Part shown: piece after piece, positions 42,679 through 51,889 of the stretch
Numbering within the stretch: position 1 is the stretch's first letter
How the letters are laid out: each line of letters opens with the position of its first letter
NCBI RefSeq assembly: GCF_011044155.1
Contig: NZ_CP049056.1
Coordinates: 1,922,001-1,986,000, forward strand
DNA length: 64,000 bases
Direction of reading: 5' to 3'
Origin: Pikeienuella piscinae
Lineage (GTDB): Bacteria; Pseudomonadota; Alphaproteobacteria; Rhodobacterales; Rhodobacteraceae
Notes under the pieces: model-generated
What the model saw: the letters and a program-made list of their open reading frames with translations, nothing else
What the model was told of the DNA's origin: nothing
The model's database searches: none
Translations under genes and position numbers: made by a program

Positions 42679-43077
42679 CCCGGCCAAGGTTCGCCAGAGG
42701 TTTCGGCCCCGGCTTCTTTTCGCTCACATCCGGCACGTCATCCGCCATCTTGCAAGCTCCTGAAAACCTTCGGTCCTTTTCGAATCAGACTCTCGGATAT
42801 CAGGCATGAGCCTGTGGACCTTTCCTGCGGGTGTTGTCATGTAAGGATGGCTCCGTTTGCGCAAGGGTTGATTTGAGCTGATTATGATCGTGCGGGTGCG
42901 GTCATGTGTGCGCGGTGCTTCTGACCGCTAGCCTTGATGAAGTCCGCTTGTCGGGTCTCAGGCACATTATCGAGCTGTATTGCCCTGGCGACACCTTGGG
43001 GTGTCCCTTCGGCGGTCCCGTTTGATCATCATCACTCTCAACGACCCTTGCATCTCGTCGTGGCGCCGGTGGAACGC
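42679..43077. other. Intergenic region between the glycerate operon and IS debris
   Basis: About 400 bp without a recognisable gene. A perfect terminator is not evident. The sequence changes character at about 42880 and resembles decayed insertion-sequence DNA up to the IS3-like terminal repeat at 43078. Confidence 0.45.
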
Positions 43078-43560
43078 TGAACCGCCCCGGGTTTGTCGGA
43101 GGCTCCAACTCTTGAAAGGATGGAGCTATGGGGGCCAAGAAAACATCCGAGACGTGTTCGCCTGAGATGCGCGAGCGCACCGTTTGGATGATTCTGGTGC
43201 ACCAACATGAGCACGAGTCGCAGTGGGTGGCGATCTGCTCGACTGCGGCGAAGATCGGGCGCCGCAGAGAAACGCTGCGCAACTGGGTCTGGCAGGTCGA
43301 GCGGGACCAAGGCTCGCGACCCGGCGCCACTACGGAAGAGCGGGAGCGCATGAGAGCGGTAGAGCGAGAGAACCGCGAACGGCGACAGACCAAAGAGATC
43401 CTACGAAAGGCTTCTGCATATGTCGTCCCTCTCGGTCATTGCTTCGCAATCACCGAGAGGGCAGCGGGAGGGAGCGCGACCGCCCGTTCAAGCGATGTTC
43501 GCGCTCATCGACGATCATCGCAGCGTCTACGGGATCGACCCATGCGGTTGGTTCCGCAGA
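43078..43560 (+). mobile_element. IS3-family remnant (left end, orfA, start of orfB)
   Basis: TGAACCGCCCCGGGTTTGTC at 43078 resembles an IS3-type terminal repeat. From ATG 43128 the frame reads SPEMRERTVWMILVHQHEHE, WVAICSTAAKIGRRRETLRN, TTEERERMRAVERENRERRQ and KEILRKASAYV, a full IS3 OrfA. OrfB follows only as a short fragment ([16 protein letters not shown] at about 43494-43545). The DDE core and right end are gone. Confidence 0.72.
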
Positions 43561-43642
43561 AGAGCTTCCTTCCTCGAGAAAATCTCGAAGCGCGCAAAAG
43601 ACGTTCCGGGCGACCATCGCGTCGCAGCAATGATAGACGCAG

Positions 43643-43964
43643 GTTTCTCAGCCGAACCCCGCGGGTCTTGACCGCCGCCAGTGCCTCACATGTCCGCCGA
43701 GAGATCAGGTCGCGCTCCCCTTCGGCGATGAGCGCGATGATGCCGACGGTGAGATCGTTCGCCGCCGGCATGCCGCACCCCGAGCGCCCGCACCACGGCT
43801 TGCGCGATCGGGACCGAGACCGTGCGCTCGCCTTCGCGCATCGCCACCTCACGGTACGCCTCGTCGAGGATGATCGCCTTCAGGCGTTCGGGTTGCGCGC
43901 CCGATGCGATCGCTTCGACGATTGACGGAGCGAGCCATGCAAGCCGGAGAACCTGAGCGACCCT
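43643..43964 (-). pseudogene. Shuffled recombinase and DUF5681-like fragments
   Basis: Read on the minus strand, three pieces follow each other. RVAQVLRLAWLAPSIVEAIA (43881-43964) is the tail of a serine recombinase and resembles the tail of the one at 31.5 kb. [20 protein letters not shown] and [20 protein letters not shown] (43764-43880) match the DUF5681 family. In another frame, [20 protein letters not shown] and [20 protein letters not shown] (43643-43771) is the resolvase catalytic-domain helix region. The order is scrambled (tail before catalytic part), so these are deletion and recombination scars. Confidence 0.6.
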
Positions 43965-44510
43965 GCGCTCGACCTTGTTGCGCTGCTTGTAGCGGTCTTG
44001 GTCGTATTCGACCGACTGTTTGCGGTTCTCGCGGCCAGGAATGCAGGGCTCGATGCCCAGACCGGTCAACGCCTGGCGGAACCAGCCGCTGTCGCAGCCT
44101 CTGTCCGCGATCAGCACGTCGGCGTCCGGCAAGACAGGAAGCACGGTCGCCGCGCCGCGATCGTCGCTGACCTGACCTTCGGTGAGCAGCAATATCAAGG
44201 ACTTGCCGTCCCCATCGCACACCGCGTGCAGCTTGGAGTTCAGGCCGCCCTTCGTGCGTCCGATGCGCCGGGGAAAAGCCCCTTTTTGAGCAGACTGGCT
44301 GCAATCCGATGAGCTTTCAGGTGAGTGGCGTCGATCATCACCGTCTCGGTCGCTACACTCCCCGCGGCCAATGTCGTGAAAATCCGATCGAATACACCCG
44401 CGAGGCTCCACCTGATGAACCGATTGTAGAGCGTTTTGTGCGGACCATAGAAGGAGGGCGCATCGCGCCACATCAACCCGCTCCTGATAACGTGGCTGTC
44501 CGCCATGTCC
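43965..44510 (-). mobile_element. IS5-family (IS427-type) transposase remnant in two frames
   Basis: The first frame (44240-44506) reads HVIRSGLMWRDAPSFYGPHK, TLYNRFIRWSLAGVFDRIFT and MIDATHLKAHRIAASLLKKG. The second continues RRIGRTKGGLNSKLHAVCDG, GAATVLPVLPDADVLIADRG (the second catalytic aspartate) and RYKQRNKVER. Two overlapping frames are normal for IS427-type elements, which use frameshifting. The N-terminal 40 or so residues, the C-terminus and both ends are missing, so it is inactive. The second frame is fused to recombinase sequence. Confidence 0.72.
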
Positions 44511-44632
44511 GGTCTCCTTAATGGCGAGTATCGCTCTCAAGCGGCCGGAACCAAACTGCGACAGGTCCAGTTTCTCCGGCATGCCGGTGGGCTGCGTCTT
44601 GACGTTAGCGTTCGCGATGGCGTCTGCTCGCC

Positions 44633-46822
44633 GTGATGACGAGTTCGCCCACCGCCCGGATTTTCTTTTCCTACGCCCGCCGGGACAGAGAGGCCGCCGA
44701 CAGGGTGTTCGCCGCGCTCGAGGCGGCCGAACTGACGGTCTATCGCGACACCGAGCAGATCCTGCCCGCCGAGGACTGGCGCGGACGGCTCGAAGGGCTG
44801 ATTGCCCGATCAGACGGAGTCCTCTTCGTGATGTCGCCGAACTCGGTGCGCTCCCCTGTCTGCGCCTGGGAGGTGGAGGTCGCCTCGCGCCTCAACAAGC
44901 GGATCGTTCCGGTAGTGATCGCCGATATTGGCGACGCCCTGGTTCCGGAAGGGCTTGAGCGGCTCAACTACATCTTTGCGACGCCGGCGCATGACTTCGA
45001 CGCCGCCATCGCGAAGGCCGCCGAAGCGACGACCACGGATATCGACTGGGTGCGAACCCACACCACCCTCGGCGAGCGCGCCGAGGAATGGGCGGATGCG
45101 GGCTGCCCCCGCCGGTCGCGAATCCTCCGGGGCGACGAGCTTTCCGAAGCCGAGGCGTGGATCGCGGCCCAACCCGCCAACGCCCCGCCGCCGACCTCGA
45201 AACATCGCGCATGGATCGCCGTATCTCGGGCGGCGGCGACCCGTCGCCAGCGTTCATGGCTGATCGGCGCGCTGGCCGTGGCGGCGCTCTCGGCGGGCCT
45301 TGGCGTCTGGGCGGAGCTCAATCGCCGCATCGCGTCGGAACAGCGTGACCGCGCGGAGCTCATACTCGACCGAGGCAGCCAGACCGCCAACGATCTCGTC
45401 TTCGATCTCGCCCGGCGCTTCGGCGACCGCGAGGGCGTGCCCCAGGACCTCGTGCGGGACATGCTGGAGCGCTCGCGCGAACTGGTCGACAGGCTGGCCG
45501 TCGCCGGGGAGGATCGCCCCGACCTTCTGCGAAGCCGGGCTGCCGCCCTTGCGGAGATGTCGCAGACCCTCGCGCGACTGGGCGAGAATGAGGCCGCGCT
45601 GAACGCTGCTGGCGACGCTCTGGAGGCGTTCGAAGCACTGATCGCCGCAGACCCCGGCGAGCCGCAATGGCGAATGGACCGGCTCGTGGCGCTGGATCGG
45701 CTCGGCGACATCCGCCTCGCGCTCGGCCTCGAAACCGAGGCGGAGGAGGCTTTCGACGCCGCGCTCGCCTCGGCCCGCGAACTGGCCGGACAGCGCCCGG
45801 ACGACGCCGCGCTGAGAGGTAATCTTGCGGTCGCGCTGGAGAAGACCGGTCAGATGGCGCTGAACGCCGGCGATGCTGCGAAAGCGCGGGCATCGTTCAT
45901 GGAGGCGCTCGCGTTGCGCCGAGCGGTGAGCGGTGACCCGCACAAGAGAGATTCTCGCGGCGTCGCGGTGCTGCTCGAACGGCTGGGCGATGTGGCGCTG
46001 GCGGAGAACGACCTGCGCGGCGCGCTGGCATTCTACGGGCGCAGCCTTGTGGCGGCGGAAGCGCTGGCCGAGACGGCGCCGCAGGATACGCTTCTCGCGC
46101 GGGATCTCTCGGTCATTCACCAGAAGCTGGGCGACCTGTTGGTCACGGAGGACGATCTTGAGACGGCCGTCGTTCATTTCGAAGCGGACGCCGCCATCGC
46201 GAGGCGCCTGCGACAGGACGACCCGGCCCGGCTGGAATGGGCGCGGGACCTCGTCATTTCGGATGACCGGCTTGGTGTCGTGCGGTGGAGCCTCGGAGAC
46301 GCCCCCGGCGCGGTTGAGGCGTTGGCGCGGGCCCATGATCTGGCGCGGGAGGTGGCGGCGGATGCGCGCAGTGACCGCGCTGACAAGGATCGAGCGGCCC
46401 GGATGGCGCAGAAACTTTCGCTTGCCGAGGCTGCGGCCGGCGACTCGCAGGCGGCGTTGCGCACCGCGCGGACCGGCGCGGACGATCTGCGCGGTCGCGT
46501 GGGAATGGAGGGGGAGTTGGCGGCCGCGCTGAACAATGTCGCTTGGTTCAGCCTGCTCTCGAACGACCCCGCAGGAGCGCTCGCCGCGGCGGAAGAAGCG
46601 CTCGCGCTCGATCCGGAAGCGGAAGCTTTCAAGCTCAACCGCGCGCACGCCCTGATGTTCGCCGGAGACGCCGATGACGCGCGCGCCATCTATCTGGACT
46701 CGGCGAATTCCGATGAGTGGAGAGACATGGTGGATGCGGATTTCGAGACGTTCAGGGCGAACCGACTGGAAACGCCGCTGATGACGGCAGTAGAGACGGC
46801 GCTCGACGCCGGAGGGAAATGA
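44633..46822 (+). CDS. TIR domain - transmembrane - TPR repeat protein
   Basis: 729 aa from GTG 44633 (ATG 44636 equally possible; no clear ribosome site). Residues 8-130 are a TIR domain: ARIFFSYARRDREAADRVFA, VYRDTEQILPAEDWRGRLEG, VLFVMSPNSVRSPVCAWEVE (possible catalytic glutamate in WEVE) and RIVPVVIADIG. A membrane helix lies at about 204-224 (SWLIGALAVAALSAGLGVWA). Residues 290-700 are helical tetratricopeptide repeats (ARLGENEAALNAAGDALEAF and similar), ending ALNNVAWFSLLSNDPAGALA. The TIR domain would be cytoplasmic and the repeats periplasmic or vice versa. Function (signalling, NAD cleavage or defence) is unknown. Confidence 0.8.
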   Translation: MMTSSPTARIFFSYARRDREAADRVFAALEAAELTVYRDTEQILPAEDWRGRLEGLIARSDGVLFVMSPNSVRSPVCAWEVEVASRLNKRIVPVVIADIGDALVPEGLERLNYIFATPAHDFDAAIAKAAEATTTDIDWVRTHTTLGERAEEWADAGCPRRSRILRGDELSEAEAWIAAQPANAPPPTSKHRAWIAVSRAAATRRQRSWLIGALAVAALSAGLGVWAELNRRIASEQRDRAELILDRGSQTANDLVFDLARRFGDREGVPQDLVRDMLERSRELVDRLAVAGEDRPDLLRSRAAALAEMSQTLARLGENEAALNAAGDALEAFEALIAADPGEPQWRMDRLVALDRLGDIRLALGLETEAEEAFDAALASARELAGQRPDDAALRGNLAVALEKTGQMALNAGDAAKARASFMEALALRRAVSGDPHKRDSRGVAVLLERLGDVALAENDLRGALAFYGRSLVAAEALAETAPQDTLLARDLSVIHQKLGDLLVTEDDLETAVVHFEADAAIARRLRQDDPARLEWARDLVISDDRLGVVRWSLGDAPGAVEALARAHDLAREVAADARSDRADKDRAARMAQKLSLAEAAAGDSQAALRTARTGADDLRGRVGMEGELAAALNNVAWFSLLSNDPAGALAAAEEALALDPEAEAFKLNRAHALMFAGDADDARAIYLDSANSDEWRDMVDADFETFRANRLETPLMTAVETALDAGGK

Positions 46823-46858
46823 TCCGATGAACCAGAGTGACGGGAGCGGAGACAGAAG

Positions 46859-47818
46859 ATGAAATTCAAGATCATGGCGGGCGCGGTCCTGCTGGCCTTT
46901 ACCGGTTGCGGCGCCGATTCGGCGCGCGCGGACGATGATCTCTACGAGGGTTATCTCTGGTCCGTCTTCTTTGAGGCCGGCGCCCGAGGGCCCGCCATCG
47001 CCGATAGCGGCGATTTTCCAGTCGTGCTGACCGATGTCGCCTCCCAGCGCCAGCTTGGCTTGATGGAGGCGAATTACGGCCCCTATGCGGGCGAAGAAAC
47101 GCTGAAGAACAAGTGTTTCTATTACGGCGACGGCGGCGGACTTCTATCCGTTTCGGACGAATTCCTTGGCCGCTACCGCGCAGGGGGCTTCACGCTCGAC
47201 ACCCTTTGCATGGCGCTCGTATCGGGGATCACCCACGATCCGGAGACGGGCGCGCGCCTCGCCACCGTCCAGATGGCGAACGTGGAACAGCTTTCGCAGC
47301 CCGACTATCTCGGCGAGCCGGGGCCGCTGAGCCAGGAATACCCGGTTGAGATTCCCGCCTGCTTTAGGAACGGCGCGCCGCTCTCTGATTGTGCATTCAA
47401 CTTCGATCCATGGTCCGGCGCGCGGCTGACCGCTGAGGAGGCGGGCCGGGTCGCCGCCGCGGGAGCGCGCATTACCGAGAGGCTCCAGGCCCTCCTCGCC
47501 GCCGGCAAATTCGCCAAGCCGTGCGCGCCCGGCGCCAACGCCGATTTCGACGACAGCTGCTTCAGCGACGTGGAATCCCCGTCGGGCTATCGCGGCCGCG
47601 CCTACAATGTGGGCGCAGTGTATCCGGACCTCTTGCCCCTCAACGGCTTTTACGTGTTCTCGGACGCTTACGCGCTTGGCTTCGCCTACTCAATCGGGGC
47701 CGACGGCGCGGCCGGACCCTCCGCCTCCATGGAGAGCGTGCGCCTCGCCGTCAGCGGCAAGAACCGCGCGACAAGCGCGCGTCTCAAGACGCTGCAGGTC
47801 GTCGCCTCGGCTAAGTGA
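46859..47818 (+). CDS. Exported protein of unknown function, possible lipoprotein
   Basis: 319 aa. The N-terminus MKFKIMAGAVLLAFTGC is a signal sequence with a possible lipobox cysteine at residue 17; otherwise cleavage near SARA-DD. The mature protein contains several cysteines, possibly paired in the periplasm (LKNKCFYYGDGGG, LDTLCMALVSG, EIPACFRNGAPLSDCAFNFD, KPCAPGANADFDDSCFSD). I do not recognise a family. It starts 36 bp after the TIR-TPR gene with GGAGCGGAGA upstream, so the two are probably co-transcribed. It may be the sensor or effector partner of that protein. Confidence 0.6.
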   Translation: MKFKIMAGAVLLAFTGCGADSARADDDLYEGYLWSVFFEAGARGPAIADSGDFPVVLTDVASQRQLGLMEANYGPYAGEETLKNKCFYYGDGGGLLSVSDEFLGRYRAGGFTLDTLCMALVSGITHDPETGARLATVQMANVEQLSQPDYLGEPGPLSQEYPVEIPACFRNGAPLSDCAFNFDPWSGARLTAEEAGRVAAAGARITERLQALLAAGKFAKPCAPGANADFDDSCFSDVESPSGYRGRAYNVGAVYPDLLPLNGFYVFSDAYALGFAYSIGADGAAGPSASMESVRLAVSGKNRATSARLKTLQVVASAK

Positions 47819-48125
47819 CGGCGGACGCAGTCTGAGGCCCCCTCGGCACAGGCAGAGGGGACGGCTGCCGCCTTAGCCGATAAAGACGGAAACGTCCGTA
47901 TTTCTTCGCCGTGTCGCGGGCGCCGACATATTCGGCGGCGGCAGGGCTTTCTGGGTCCAGCGAAAGGGCCGCGGCGAACTCTTCCGAGACAAAGACGCGG
48001 CCCTCGGTGGTGACCGGCTCGATGCGCGCCGCCCGCGCAACCGCCTCGCCGAAATAGTTGTCGACGCCGGTCACCGGCTCCGGCTGGCGGATCGCCATGT
48101 AGCCGGAGGTTGGGCGAACAATCGG
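47811..48125 (-). pseudogene. Class III adenylate/guanylate cyclase C-terminal fragment
   Basis: About 80 residues match the end of a class III cyclase domain: EPVTGVDNYFGEAVARAARI, EPVTTEGRVFVSEEFAAALS and the closing AKKYGRFRLYRLRR. The metal-binding aspartates and the dimer region are missing, and the frame has no recognisable start because the similarity breaks at about 48125. It is convergent with the exported-protein gene, overlapping its end by 8 bp. Confidence 0.7.
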
Positions 48126-48197
48126 GCGGAGGTCTCCCACCAGCCGACACGATAGCGGGAACGAAGGCGCCGGCGATTTCGCACGCCAGGATCAGCC

Positions 48198-48329
48198 CAG
48201 CAATTCCACGCGACCCACGCCGCCATCGACAACCAGTTCAGCGTCCAGCGCCACTTGATTTCCCGCCGCAGCCTGAAGGCCTTGCGGGCCGAGGCGTTCG
48301 CGGGATGGCGCGAGATCGTCGCCGCCTGA
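48198..48329 (+). pseudogene. IS6-type transposase C-terminal remnant
   Basis: The frame reads QQFHATHAAIDNQFSVQRHL and ISRRSLKALRAEAFAGWREI before TGA 48327. This matches the last 40 residues of IS6-family transposases (HNHFxxQRHLxxRxxYKxxRxxALAEW). The rest of the element is absent. To 48460 nothing else is recognisable. Confidence 0.5.
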
Positions 48330-48459
48330 ATTCCGCCAAGATCACATCGCCTGTTTCTGTGCAGTTAACGTGACAAAGCGTGTACCCGGTCTTCGAGCGC
48401 GTCACCTGGCTGGACACAGGCCGCATCTGGCGGCCACATGGATGACAGCCCAGCAGGCC

Positions 48460-48930
48460 TCAATCGAAGTCGGCGACATCAAGTGGCACGCTCAGCCGCA
48501 TCTTGACCCGATCCATGACAACCGAGGTCTCGAACCTGCGGATATTCGGATTCTCGAAAAAGAAACGCTGTGTAAAGGCATCGTATTGCTCCATGGTCTT
48601 CGCTGTCACAATCAATATGAAATCGACACCACCGGTTACATATAGGCATTGCATGACCTCAGGCATTGCGCGCATCGATTCCTTGAATCCGTTGATGATA
48701 TCGGGGTGTTCGCGCTCAAGGGTAACGCCGACGACCATCATCAATCCGCGCCCTACCGCGGCCGGGGACAACACAGCCACCTCGGCCTCGATCACGCCAT
48801 CGTCACGCAGCCGCTTGATCCGCCGCTGACAGGCTGAAGGCGAGAGATTGACGAATTCGCTCAGTTGATCCGCCGTCAGTCGGCTGTTCTCCTGGATAAG
48901 TTCCAGAAGTTTCACGTCGAATGAATCCAT
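48460..48930 (-). CDS. Lrp/AsnC-family transcriptional regulator
   Basis: 156 aa from ATG 48930; upstream in-frame residues are rejected because they do not resemble the family. Residues 3-60 are the helix-turn-helix (DSFDVKLLELIQENSRLTAD, LSPSACQRRIKRLRDDGVIE). Residues 70-150 are the ligand-binding RAM domain (MMVVGVTLEREHPDIINGFK, VMQCLYVTGGVDFILIVTAK). It is divergent from the diaminopropionate ammonia-lyase gene, and the 668-bp gap carries repeated GAAATTCC motifs. It probably senses an amino acid and controls that gene. Confidence 0.93.
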   Translation of the reverse strand: MDSFDVKLLELIQENSRLTADQLSEFVNLSPSACQRRIKRLRDDGVIEAEVAVLSPAAVGRGLMMVVGVTLEREHPDIINGFKESMRAMPEVMQCLYVTGGVDFILIVTAKTMEQYDAFTQRFFFENPNIRRFETSVVMDRVKMRLSVPLDVADFD

Positions 48931-49129
48931 CTGGGTTCCGAACTCCCTGGATAATCCCGTTCTTGAATGGCCGCACCAGCGGCGGCACGTCGAACTTTGC
49001 GCACGTCTCCGTTGCCCGAGGAAGGCGAGCGTCGTCACGCAGCCGGGCGGATGGCGAGGAAGTGTCACTATTCCATGAGACCGGGGAGCCGGGTCATGGA
49101 GGTCTTCTTTCGAACCCCAACGTGATTGC

Positions 49130-49550
49130 GAAAATTCCATCCTGCCAACAGAATGTTGGCTGAAATTCCCCGCAGTTGCCAGCCAAATCTCACCACATCA
49201 ACGCCTCGTCCGGGCGAAGGTATGTCGTCATCACAACGTCCCTTGAACGAAATTCGCAAGCTTGCCGCCGGGTACGGGCGCATGCCCCCATGACCCAGTC
49301 TGCAAGGATCGACCGGTAAAGGCGGCTGTGATCTGTGACGCGATTTCACGGTCTGCGGTGCAACGGTCGGCCAGTTTCAGGCGGTTTCCGAGCCGCAGGA
49401 CGGGATCGCTCGGCCATCGGCGCACCCGTTGCCGGCGCCCGTATGGCGATTTATCCTGAATTGGCCGCGAGATCGCGGAAATTCCACACCGGCGGGAAGA
49501 CAATTGCCGAAATTCCCGCCGTTCGCCGCACTAACGTCACCCGAAATACC
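49130..49550. promoter_or_regulatory. GAAATTCC repeat cluster between lrp-like and dpaL-like genes
   Basis: Copies of GAAATTCC or close variants occur at 49130 (GAAAATTCC), 49162, 49249 (GAAATTCG), 49478, 49509 and 49543 (GAAATACC). Neighbouring copies are 31-34 bp apart in two groups (49130/49162 and 49478/49509/49543), close to three helical turns, as expected for an octameric Lrp-type protein wrapping DNA. The second group ends 49 bp before the ammonia-lyase start. These are candidate operators for the divergent Lrp-type gene. Confidence 0.6.
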
Positions 49551-49598
49551 CGCGCGCGAACGGCGAACGCCGCGCACCTCATGCGATGGAGGCCCACC

Positions 49599-50780
49599 AT
49601 GTGGCAGATATTCGATGAAGCCAGACTCGGCCATATTCACGTCAACGCGCGTCCGGGCGATGCCGCCGAAACCGTGATGACCCGTGACGACTTCGCACAG
49701 GCGGCTGCGGAGATCTCGTCATGGACAGGCTACTGTCCCACGCCCCTGCACCATCTGCCCGAACTCGCCGCCGCACTTGAACTGGGCGAAGTCCTTTTCA
49801 AGGACGAGGGGCCGCGCTTTGGCCTAGGCAGTTTCAAGGCGCTTGGCGGCGCCTATGCGGGCCTTCTCGTCTTGCAGCGGGAATTAAGTTTGCGGCTCGA
49901 CCGCCCGGTCTCGACGCATGAAATCCGCGATGGGTCGCTGAGCGCCGAAATCGCACAGATTACACTCACTTCCGCGACCGATGGCAACCACGGCCGCTCC
50001 CTGGCCTGGGGCGCCCGGATGGTTGGCGCGCCGTGCCGGATCTACATCCACAAGGAGGTCAGCGAGGGTCGAGCGCAGGCGATGCGCGATCTTGGCGCCG
50101 AGGTCGTCCGCGTACTGGCCGACTACGACGAATCCGTGCGCGTCACCCGGAAGGAATCCGAGGAGAACGGCTGGTTTGTCGTTTCCGACACATCCTGGGA
50201 GGGGTATACGCAAACGCCGCGGGACGTGATGGCGGGGTATGGCGTGATGCTCGACGAGATCGCCGCGACGCTTCATGACCGTCCCACGCATCTGTTCGTC
50301 CAGGCCGGCGTCGGCGGCCTCGCTGCGGCGATAACCGCCCGGTTGGTGCAGAAGATGGGGCGGGGGACTCGCTACGTTGTCGTCGAGCCGGAACTGGCCG
50401 CCTGCATGTTCGCCAGCGCATCAAGCGGCATCGCCACGGCCGTGCCGGTCGAGGAAGAGACGCTGATGGCCGGACTTTCTTGCGGTGAGCCTTCGCCTGT
50501 CGCCTGGGAGGTGCTGCGCGAAGAGGTCGAGGATTTCGTAACCGTTCCCGAAAGCCTCGTCGGACCCGCGATGCGACTGGCCGCGCGTCCGCTCGGCTCG
50601 GACCCGGCAATTGCGGCCGGCGAGAGCGCAGTCTGCGGCCTTGCCGCGTTGATCGCCGCGGCCCGCCAACCCACCCTGCGCAAAGCCCTCGGGCTGAACG
50701 AAAGATCGCGCGTCCTGCTGATCGGTTCAGAGGGCGTCACGGACGCTGACATCTACGCCCAGATCGTGCGGACGCCGTGA
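49599..50780 (+). CDS. dpaL: Diaminopropionate ammonia-lyase
   Basis: 393 aa from ATG 49599, which has GGAGG at ideal spacing; longer in-frame readings run into the regulatory repeats. PLP-dependent fold type II. The PLP lysine is in FGLGSFKALGGAYAGL (about residue 75), ATDGNHGRSLAWGARMVGAP is the substrate/cofactor asparagine loop, and QAGVGGLAAAITARLV the phosphate-binding region. DpaL converts 2,3-diaminopropionate to pyruvate and two ammonia. Sequence features such as YTQTPRDVMAGYGVMLDE are typical of DpaL rather than threonine dehydratase. Divergent from an Lrp regulator, so probably induced by its amino acid substrate. Confidence 0.88.
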   Translation: MWQIFDEARLGHIHVNARPGDAAETVMTRDDFAQAAAEISSWTGYCPTPLHHLPELAAALELGEVLFKDEGPRFGLGSFKALGGAYAGLLVLQRELSLRLDRPVSTHEIRDGSLSAEIAQITLTSATDGNHGRSLAWGARMVGAPCRIYIHKEVSEGRAQAMRDLGAEVVRVLADYDESVRVTRKESEENGWFVVSDTSWEGYTQTPRDVMAGYGVMLDEIAATLHDRPTHLFVQAGVGGLAAAITARLVQKMGRGTRYVVVEPELAACMFASASSGIATAVPVEEETLMAGLSCGEPSPVAWEVLREEVEDFVTVPESLVGPAMRLAARPLGSDPAIAAGESAVCGLAALIAAARQPTLRKALGLNERSRVLLIGSEGVTDADIYAQIVRTP

Positions 50781-51889
50781 TGGGTGGTGATCGGCGCATC
50801 GCGGGCCCCCGACAGGCGCCCAATCGAGACCCCAGTCTGTCGCCCCTAACATCATGGGGTGGCAGAGGTTCTCGGCCTGCGACCGGGGTTTCACTTCGGC
50901 GCTGACTGGGGAGCCTGCGGCGCGCCGATCAACAACCAGTTCGCAGAGGAACGTCAGCACAGCCAGCCGGTCCATCGCAAACGTCGCCTTCCGCCCCGCC
51001 CGCCGAATTTTACTGTGTTTCTGTGGAGGGCGGTTAGCGGCGGTGCGCGATGCGGGAGGCCGGTCTCCAAAGACGAATTGCCAATCCGTTTCGCGATACT
51101 GCTGCGTCGGTCACGTCTGTCGGCGCGGGCGTCAGCGAAATCCGTGCGCATTTCCGCCCGCGACACCGGGCTTGCTCCGCACAGCGCGGCAAGACGGCGA
51201 TCCCGTTTCTGTGCGGCGGCGATAAGGTAACGTAGACCCAGGACATTCGTCGGGCGCAGGCCATCGTGAAGGAGAGTGGCGGTGGAAGCAACGATGTTCG
51301 ATCCGACCAAATCTCTGGTCGATGCGGAAATCCAGGCCGGGTTTGTCTCGGAGACGATCGCACCCGCCGACGTGCAGTTTGAGAGGGGCGACTGGAAGTG
51401 TTTGAGCGCGGACAGTCCGGCCTAGACATGACCTCCGTGGGCCAGACGCCGGACCGCGAGGCGCGCCTGCGCCCCGGAAGGAATACAACCATTGCGGTTC
51501 TTGGCCGCCAGAGCGTTTCTGCGGCTGAGGAGCGTGGCCTGAAGAGCCTGGCGCGGGACCCGCAGCTTGGCGGATATCCTCTCAAATACTTGAACTCGCC
51601 CTACTATCTTCGCTCTTCCTGTCATTATGGCGCTCGGATGGCGATGGTGCGGCGGCTGCGCCATAGTCGCATTTCGCATTTGCGAAGCGCTCAGATTTGC
51701 AAATCGCCAATATCCGGACGGCGGCGTGGCGCCCGCTCAGGTTGATCGCCTTCAGGTAAAATTACCGTCCCATTGCAAACCCTTAGGCGGCACACGCCCC
51801 GGTGGATGGACGAATTTCAATGCCCGCTCAGGTTTTGGCACGGCGTTTGCAACACACCCTGTATCGAAACCTTGTATCGGGACGGGATC
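50781..51889. other. 1.1-kb region without an intact gene
   Basis: This gap contains copy B of the 50-bp repeat and otherwise only short frames. One plus-strand ORF of 43 codons (51294-51425, GGAG upstream) encodes an acidic peptide (MFDPTKSLVDAEIQAGFVSE) I cannot assign. A minus-strand frame around 51000-51300 has a peptide (SSLETGLPHRAPPLT) similar to one at copy A. The last 200 bp should contain the promoter of the VPLPA-CTERM gene. Confidence 0.4.
51033..51082. repeat. Copy B of a diverged 50-bp repeat with internal hairpin
   Basis: Same block order as at 31391-31440: GTTAGCGGCGG, GCGCGATGCGGGAG, CGGTCTCC and GACGAATTGCC. The internal inverted repeat is kept (GGAG...CTCC) although bases between differ. 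A preceding GTGTTTC is also shared. It is next to no intact recombinase gene here. Confidence 0.55.

Noticed and set aside
45254-46648. 464-codon frame opposite the TIR-TPR gene
   Set aside because: The arginine- and leucine-rich product mirrors the TPR helices. There is no motif or ribosome site.
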